A DNA stretch of 5,187 nucleotides from Nitrospirota bacterium. GTDB lineage: Bacteria > Nitrospirota > Nitrospiria > Nitrospirales > UBA8639. Below, one piece after another: positions 1 to 3,541 of this stretch. Made by a program: the position numbers and the translations under genes. Where the stretch lies: assembly GCA_003228495.1 (NCBI GenBank), contig QIDY01000341.1, positions 1-5,187 of the forward strand. Reading direction: 5' to 3'. The notes below the pieces were generated by a model that was not told where the DNA came from, ran no database searches, and was given only the letters and a program-made list of their open reading frames with translations. Position 1 is the first letter of the stretch. Every line of letters starts with the position of its first letter.

Positions 1-210
1 TCATCCATAAGCATCGCTCAACTTAGGTTTAAGAAAAAGATTGCTGGAAACAATAGAATCCCATGGCCTGGGACGTTGTGAGCTTCGTTGACAGCTCTTT
101 GAACCATTGGTAGCCTCATGAGCGTATATTCCCCGCTCAACAGTGCTGCAGGGCGAATACTCGACATGTTTCGCCAACCTTTTAGGTGAATATTTCTTCA
201 AAATTTTCAT
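1..210 (-). CDS. Hypothetical 69-residue reading frame, doubtful gene
   Basis: An intact ATG-to-TGA frame runs on the minus strand and ends exactly at the first base of the window. I recognise no family. The product is basic at its N-terminus (MKILKKYSPKRLAKH), rich in Ser, Arg and Lys, and has three scattered Cys or CxxxT-type positions but no metal-binding pattern, no membrane segment and no signal peptide. No convincing Shine-Dalgarno site precedes its ATG. Its start codon is only nine bases from the divergent start of the MFS gene, leaving no room for two ordinary promoters. It could be a genuine small lineage-specific gene, the remnant of a longer one, or a chance frame. I favour remnant or chance. 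Confidence 0.25.
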   Translation of the reverse strand: MKILKKYSPKRLAKHVEYSPCSTVERGIYAHEATNGSKSCQRSSQRPRPWDSIVSSNLFLKPKLSDAYG

Positions 211-219
211 TCAATTTGC

Positions 220-1407
220 ATGAAACCTACTCGCTCCTTTGTCTATCTCTGTCTGGTCGGCCTTTGTTGTTTCATCAGCTATGACATGGTTCGTCGTCCT
301 ACCTTGGCTCTGTTAGCCGACTCGCTTGGAGCCAGTCCTCTCATGGTCGGTATGGTAGTGGCCCTTTCAACGGTCACAGGGATTTTTTTAAAGTTGCCGA
401 TGGGCTTACTGTCGGATGTACTGAATCGTCAACGGCTGATGATTGGCGGGGTCTTGGCTTTTGCCATTCCGCCTTTTTTCTATCCATTCATTTCCGATTT
501 ATCCACGTTAGGGATTCTGCGGTTGATTCATGGATTAGCGACAGCCATGTTTACCCCATTAGCCTTAGCAATGGTCGCCGAATGGTTTGTGCAACGACGA
601 GGGGAAGCGTTTGGTTGGTATACCTCCGCAACCCAGGGTGGGGGATTATTAGGCCCGATGATTGGCGGAGTCATTGTGTATCAATTCGGATTTTCGCCGG
701 TGTTCTTGTTAGCTGGTGTGTTTGGGCTACTGGCGGTACTCTTCTTTTGGATGATTCCTGTCTCACCGCCGGTTTCTCATGTGCCAGAACATTCGTTGAC
801 TACACTTTGGCCAGAGATGCGTGACGGGCTTCGTCGTGTTTGTCAGAGTCCTCCTATTTTGATGACGAGTCTTGTGGAAGCCGCCAAGATGGTTGGAAAC
901 GGTACCCTGATGGCGTTTCTCCCCTTGTATGGTTTATTTATCGGCTTGAATGCTGCTGAGATTGGCATGTTGTTTGGCGTGCAGGCGTTAACCTCGTTTG
1001 TCTCAAAACCCTTCATGGGTCGAGTCTCGGATCGGGGTTCTCGCCAACCACTGATTGTGAGTGGTCTTTGTTTGTGTGGACTGATGGTGATGCTGATTCC
1101 TCATATTCAAGGGTACGTTATTTTGCTGCTGGTGGCAGGTGCTTTTGGGTTTGGAGAAGCGGTCGTCACTTCTTCGACCACGGCACTAGTGGCCGATTTA
1201 TCCCAAGGCAAAGGACTTGGCGCCGGTATGGGCTTGCGCGGCACAATTATGGATATGGGTCATGCCGGTGGGCCGCTCTTGGCGGGTCTCTTAATTGATC
1301 AACTTGGTTATGGAGGTGGATTTTTCTTTATCGGGATAATCTTATTAATAACAGCCACGTATTTTGGCATTATGATGATAGGGATCAAGAAACCTGCCAT
1401 GCTATAA
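220..1407 (+). CDS. MFS transporter, 12 transmembrane helices
   Basis: This 395-residue integral inner-membrane protein is predicted to be a proton-driven major facilitator superfamily transporter; the substrate is unknown. The length and the run of hydrophobic segments fit 12 helices, with a central cytoplasmic loop at about residues 181-212. The MFS signature A between helices 2 and 3 is visible as G62-LLSD66-VLNRQR72, and its echo in the second half is GRVSDRGSRQ (267-276). Motif B is seen as RLIHGLATA (101-109), and a helix-5 antiporter-like motif as GGLLGPMIGG (141-150), which suggests a drug or metabolite efflux-type carrier. The first helix starts at about residue 7, so ATG 220 is the sensible start. 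An in-frame TGA at 187-189 excludes a longer form with a normal start codon. No Shine-Dalgarno site lies at the usual distance; AGGTGA at 184-189 is too far away. It is the first gene of a collinear run leading into ribE, 28 bases before the next small gene. Confidence 0.9.
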   Translation: MKPTRSFVYLCLVGLCCFISYDMVRRPTLALLADSLGASPLMVGMVVALSTVTGIFLKLPMGLLSDVLNRQRLMIGGVLAFAIPPFFYPFISDLSTLGILRLIHGLATAMFTPLALAMVAEWFVQRRGEAFGWYTSATQGGGLLGPMIGGVIVYQFGFSPVFLLAGVFGLLAVLFFWMIPVSPPVSHVPEHSLTTLWPEMRDGLRRVCQSPPILMTSLVEAAKMVGNGTLMAFLPLYGLFIGLNAAEIGMLFGVQALTSFVSKPFMGRVSDRGSRQPLIVSGLCLCGLMVMLIPHIQGYVILLLVAGAFGFGEAVVTSSTTALVADLSQGKGLGAGMGLRGTIMDMGHAGGPLLAGLLIDQLGYGGGFFFIGIILLITATYFGIMMIGIKKPAML

Positions 1408-1408
1408 T
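1400..1408 (+). promoter_or_regulatory. Candidate extended -10 promoter TGCTATAAT
   Basis: A perfect TATAAT hexamer (1403-1408) preceded by TG at the extended -10 position overlaps the stop codon of the MFS gene. No TTGACA-like -35 box is present 16-18 bases upstream, which extended -10 promoters can tolerate. The first purine at a suitable distance is A1417, so a transcript starting there would carry the 46-residue gene and ribE independently of the transporter. This is a motif match only; TATAAT also arises by chance. Confidence 0.35.
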
Positions 1409-1409
1409 G

Positions 1410-1424
1410 CCTCTCTATGAGAGG
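1410..1424 (+). promoter_or_regulatory. Hairpin that masks the Shine-Dalgarno site of the 46-residue gene
   Basis: CCTCTC (1410-1415) and GAGAGG (1419-1424) form a perfect six-base-pair stem with a TAT loop, starting three bases after the MFS stop codon. The right arm contains most of the purine-rich GAGAGGAAG stretch (1419-1427) that would serve as ribosome binding site for the ATG at 1436. In a read-through mRNA the site would be paired unless a ribosome terminating at 1405-1407 opens it, a layout typical of translational coupling. It has no U-tract, so it is not an intrinsic terminator. The three-base loop makes the stem only modestly stable. Confidence 0.4.
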
Positions 1425-1435
1425 AAGAGTACGCT

Positions 1436-1576
1436 ATGGATGAAGCATTGGGAACAGGTGATATTATTATTGGAATTTTGGCCTTGTTGGGTGTCGTGGT
1501 CTTAATTGTGGTGTTCATATTCGTGGTCAAAACGATTCTATTGAAAAAAGACGATGGGACTGACGAACAGCCGTAA
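1436..1576 (+). CDS. Small single-helix membrane protein, 46 residues
   Basis: A short frame between the MFS gene and ribE encodes an acidic N-terminus (MDEALGTGD), one long hydrophobic segment (about residues 10-36, rich in Ile, Val, Leu and Gly), then a lysine-bearing junction (KTILLKKDD) and a polar acidic tail ending DEQP. The charge distribution predicts N-terminus outside and C-terminus in the cytoplasm. It begins with ATG behind the purine-rich GAGAGGAAG at 1419-1427, and its stop TAA overlaps the Shine-Dalgarno site of ribE, so it fills the gap exactly as an operon gene would. I do not recognise the family. Small helices of this kind often accompany membrane complexes such as oxidases or transporters, but nothing here shows the partner. 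Confidence 0.65.
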   Translation: MDEALGTGDIIIGILALLGVVVLIVVFIFVVKTILLKKDDGTDEQP

Positions 1577-1580
1577 GGAG
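1575..1580 (+). promoter_or_regulatory. Shine-Dalgarno site of ribE, overlapping the preceding stop codon
   Basis: AAGGAG lies four bases before the ribE ATG and shares two bases with the TAA that ends the 46-residue gene. It supports the ribE start at 1585 and implies that termination on the small gene feeds initiation on ribE, so both are likely made from one message. Confidence 0.75.
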
Positions 1581-1584
1581 CCAT

Positions 1585-2241
1585 ATGTTTAGTGGGATCG
1601 TTGAAGAAATAGGCGCAGTTCAGGCCATGGAGAAGGGCTTGGCTGGTGCCAAGTTTTCAATCTTGGCTTCCGCCATTTTAGATGATCTTCACGTAGGAGA
1701 TAGTGTAAGTGTCTCAGGCGCATGTCTGACGGTAACCAAAACTGAAAACGAGAGTTTTTTTGTTGATGTCTCCACCGAAACACTGAATCGTACCATTCTT
1801 GGAAAAATTTCTGTCGGGACACCGATCAATCTTGAACGGGCTATGAAGCTGAATGCGCGAATCGGAGGACATCTTGTCACCGGTCATGTGGATGGCGTCG
1901 GGACGCTTCGGGCTCGGGAGCAGGACGGTAATGCCACATATCTCACCGTGGAAGCTCCGGAAGACATCATGCGCTATTGTGTGCCCAAAGGATCCATTAC
2001 GATGGACGGCATTAGTCTGACGATCAATGGAGTCACGGATCGATCCTTTGCTGTTGCCATTATTCCCCATACGGCCAAGGTGACAACTATGGGTCTCAAG
2101 CAAATTGGGGATTCCGTCAATCTTGAATCCGATCTTATTGGCAAATATGTCGAGCGGCTTCTGCAAGCCAATGGCACTCTTTCACCCCCATCTTCACCTA
2201 TCATCGATAAAGATTATCTGCAGAAACGTGGCTTGCTGTAA
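1585..2241 (+). CDS. ribE: Riboflavin synthase, alpha chain (EC 2.5.1.9)
   Basis: This cytoplasmic enzyme catalyses the last step of riboflavin synthesis, the dismutation of two 6,7-dimethyl-8-ribityllumazine molecules into riboflavin and a pyrimidinedione that is recycled by lumazine synthase. The 218-residue protein has the family length and its two lumazine-binding barrel repeats, about 1-90 and 97-190. Visible signatures are the N-terminal MFSGIVEEIG with the conserved Phe2, SVSGACLTVT with Cys47, GGHLVTGHVDG (94-104) with His101, the second-repeat SITMDGISLTING, IPHTAKVTTMG, and NLESDLIGKYVERLL before a short C-terminal tail. Residue roles are taken from known bacterial riboflavin synthases. 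It starts with ATG behind a clear AAGGAG. Some bacteria name this gene ribC. No other rib gene is present in the window, and I see no FMN riboswitch upstream, so flavin feedback at this site is not evident. Confidence 0.96.
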   Translation: MFSGIVEEIGAVQAMEKGLAGAKFSILASAILDDLHVGDSVSVSGACLTVTKTENESFFVDVSTETLNRTILGKISVGTPINLERAMKLNARIGGHLVTGHVDGVGTLRAREQDGNATYLTVEAPEDIMRYCVPKGSITMDGISLTINGVTDRSFAVAIIPHTAKVTTMGLKQIGDSVNLESDLIGKYVERLLQANGTLSPPSSPIIDKDYLQKRGLL

Positions 2242-2252
2242 GTTGTAGTCTT

Positions 2253-2429
2253 ATGTCTGTCGACTCCTTTGCCCAATCAAAACACCCGTTATGGCGTCTC
2301 TTTGGTGTGGTCACCATATTTGTGATTGTGATCCCTGCAACTCTCTGGGGCATTGTTCAGCTCTATGAAATTTTATGTGCCTGGTGGGGTGGATGTGCAG
2401 GCATGGTTCGGCCCCGAGGTCCTAATTAA
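2253..2429 (+). CDS. Small membrane protein with paired cysteines, 58 residues
   Basis: Eleven bases after ribE, an ATG frame encodes a short basic N-terminus (SKHPLWR), one hydrophobic helix at about residues 16-38 (FGVVTIFVIVIPATLWG), and a compact C-terminal part with CAWWGGC (42-48) followed by MVRPRGPN. The Lys and Arg before the helix suggest N-terminus in the cytoplasm and the Cys-Trp-Trp-Cys segment on the outer face, where two cysteines could form a disulfide. No strong Shine-Dalgarno site precedes it, consistent with translation coupled to ribE. The amino-acid make-up (clean amphipathic boundaries, tryptophans at the interface) looks like a real membrane protein rather than noise. 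The family is not recognised and no function is assigned. Confidence 0.6.
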   Translation: MSVDSFAQSKHPLWRLFGVVTIFVIVIPATLWGIVQLYEILCAWWGGCAGMVRPRGPN

Positions 2430-2433
2430 TTTC

Positions 2434-2441
2434 GAAGAAAT
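2434..2441. repeat. Left target-site duplication of the miniature element
   Basis: GAAGAAAT directly abuts the left inverted repeat and is repeated perfectly at 2567-2574 directly after the right one. An identical extra C lies before both copies (2433 and 2566), but the second C is needed as the end of the symmetric inverted repeat, so eight bases is the best reading. Confidence 0.8.
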
Positions 2442-2478
2442 GTAACTACTCAGGAATTTAGGCTGAAGACTGAAGACT
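2442..2478 (+). repeat. Left terminal inverted repeat of the element
   Basis: It begins GTAACTACTCAGG and ends with a tandem GCTGAAG-ACTGAAG-ACT run. It pairs with 2530-2566 at 29 of 37 positions without gaps; four of the eight mismatches are clustered in the spacer at repeat positions 14-17. Confidence 0.8.
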
Positions 2479-2529
2479 AGTACTCATCTTACCCGATTTG
2501 TTGGATGATGACGTATGATTGTCCCTAAA

Positions 2530-2566
2530 AGCCTTCGGTCTTCAGTCTATCCACCTGAGTAATTAC
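2530..2566 (-). repeat. Right terminal inverted repeat of the element
   Basis: Read on the minus strand it begins GTAATTACTCAGG and continues with ACTGAAG-ACCGAAG-GCT, mirroring the left end. Its outer end lies 17 bases from the start codon of the reductase gene. Confidence 0.8.
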
Positions 2567-2574
2567 GAAGAAAT
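2567..2574. repeat. Right target-site duplication of the miniature element
   Basis: This is the second perfect copy of GAAGAAAT, directly after the right inverted repeat. It lies 9 bases before the reductase ATG, so the original purine-rich leader of that gene was preserved by the duplication. Confidence 0.8.
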
Positions 2575-2583
2575 AACGAGTTT

Positions 2584-3429
2584 ATGGATAAGATTGTCAC
2601 GTATAACGATGTTGCGATCCCCAGCTTCATGTATGGCACGGCCTGGAAAAAAGAGCAGACCGCACGGCTCGTCGAACTAGCGATTGATTCTGGTTTTACT
2701 GCCATCGATACAGCCAACCAACTCATTCATTATCAGGAAGCGTTGGTTGGAGAGGCACTGTTAACCCTAAACAAGAAGGGCGTGAAGCGGGAGTGGCTGT
2801 TTCTCCAGACGAAATTTACTTCGGCCTCCGGACAGGATCATCGTACACCGTACGATCAATCTGCCGATCTTCCCACACAAGTTCAGCAGTCGCTTGAAAG
2901 TTCATTTAAGCACCTCCATACAGACTACCTGGATTCCTATGTCTTGCATGGACCTTATTCTCGCTGGGGATTGAAGCAAGTTGATTGGGATGTGTGGACC
3001 GCCATGGAAGAATTGTATCGAGCAGGCAAAACTAAGATGATCGGCATCAGCAACGTTCAAGCCGATCAACTTCAAGAGTTATGCGAAAAGGCTTCAGTTA
3101 AACCCATGATCGCACAAAACCGGTGTTATGCTGTCATGGGATGGGACAAAGAGGTTAGGGAAATCTGCAAAGCACAGGGAATTATCTACCAAGGTTTCTC
3201 GCTACTCACGGCTAATCAAGATGTCTTACGAGATCCTAAAGTATGGGGTATCGCCAAACGGGTAGGGGCCAATCCGATTCAGGTAATTTTCCGCTTTGCC
3301 TTACAAATTGGTATCTTGCCCCTAACCGGTACCACCAACGAACAACACATGAAAGACGATTTGGCGGTTCCTACTCATTTTGAACTTTCTCATGACGACA
3401 TTCAAAAAATCGAGTCCATCGCGCTATGA
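2584..3429 (+). CDS. Aldo/keto reductase family oxidoreductase
   Basis: The 281-residue cytoplasmic protein is a TIM-barrel NAD(P)H-dependent reductase of carbonyl compounds; its substrate cannot be read from sequence. Family hallmarks are GFTAIDTAN with Asp42, HYQEALVGEAL with Tyr50, LQTKFT with Lys77, and YLDSYVLHGP with His122, giving a plausible Asp-Tyr-Lys-His tetrad. IGISN (153-157), QNRCY (178-182), QGFSLL (203-208) and the cofactor-loop region LPLTGTTNEQHM (245-256) follow in the usual order. Tyr50 is eight residues after Asp42 rather than the usual five, as in the branch of the family with an HYxE motif. The usual C-terminal IPKS/R-type phosphate-binding motif is replaced by LTGTTN, so cofactor preference may differ. 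ATG 2584 has only a weak CGAG-type site. Length is near normal for short AKRs. It probably once followed the 58-residue gene by 21 bases; the miniature element now separates them. Confidence 0.92.
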   Translation: MDKIVTYNDVAIPSFMYGTAWKKEQTARLVELAIDSGFTAIDTANQLIHYQEALVGEALLTLNKKGVKREWLFLQTKFTSASGQDHRTPYDQSADLPTQVQQSLESSFKHLHTDYLDSYVLHGPYSRWGLKQVDWDVWTAMEELYRAGKTKMIGISNVQADQLQELCEKASVKPMIAQNRCYAVMGWDKEVREICKAQGIIYQGFSLLTANQDVLRDPKVWGIAKRVGANPIQVIFRFALQIGILPLTGTTNEQHMKDDLAVPTHFELSHDDIQKIESIAL

Positions 3430-3541
3430 CCACAAAATGGATTAGGGTCACATGAAAAGCGGGGTGTCCTTAGTTGGAAACTATCTAGCGTTACAAAGGG
3501 GATAAAGTTCACTGGGCAGATCGGTATCGATGAGTCGTTTT

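Larger units (their letters stand above)
2442..2566. mobile_element. 125-bp miniature inverted-repeat element, IS66-like ends
   Basis: The ends are inverted repeats of about 37 bases (2442-2478 and 2530-2566) that align without gaps at 29 of 37 positions. The outer 13 bases match at 12 positions (GTAACTACTCAGG against GTAATTACTCAGG), and an inner 20-base block matches at 17. Both inner blocks carry a doubled heptamer of the ACTGAAG type. The 51-base centre holds no gene; TCATC and GATGA within it could form the tip of a long hairpin. Perfect 8-bp direct repeats flank it, the mark of transposition. The GTAA termini together with an 8-bp duplication are known features of IS66-family elements, so I infer a non-autonomous derivative moved in trans by such a transposase. 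It splits the 58-residue gene from the reductase gene without breaking either. Confidence 0.82.

Noticed and set aside
1408..1584. FMN riboswitch upstream of ribE
   Set aside because: The gap is coding and too short for the aptamer, and none of the conserved FMN-element segments are seen there.
1714..2166. Minus-strand frame of 150 codons across ribE
   Set aside because: It is antisense to a fully conserved riboflavin synthase, with no ribosome site and no recognisable domain.
2514..2519. TATGAT as a -10 box inside the miniature element, driving the reductase
   Set aside because: There is no -35 at a workable distance (TTGTTG is only 10 bases away) and no extended -10 TG. It remains possible but unsupported.
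2442..2566. Reading the inverted repeat as an intrinsic terminator or a REP element
   Set aside because: There is no T-run after the stem. The perfect direct repeats abutting both ends are better explained by transposition than by a terminator or a REP sequence.
3430..3541. Search for a bidirectional terminator between the convergent reductase and synthetase genes
   Set aside because: No GC-rich stem with a following T-run is visible on either strand. The short ATCG palindromic bits near 3520 are too weak. The 17-codon ATG frame at 3452 has no support.
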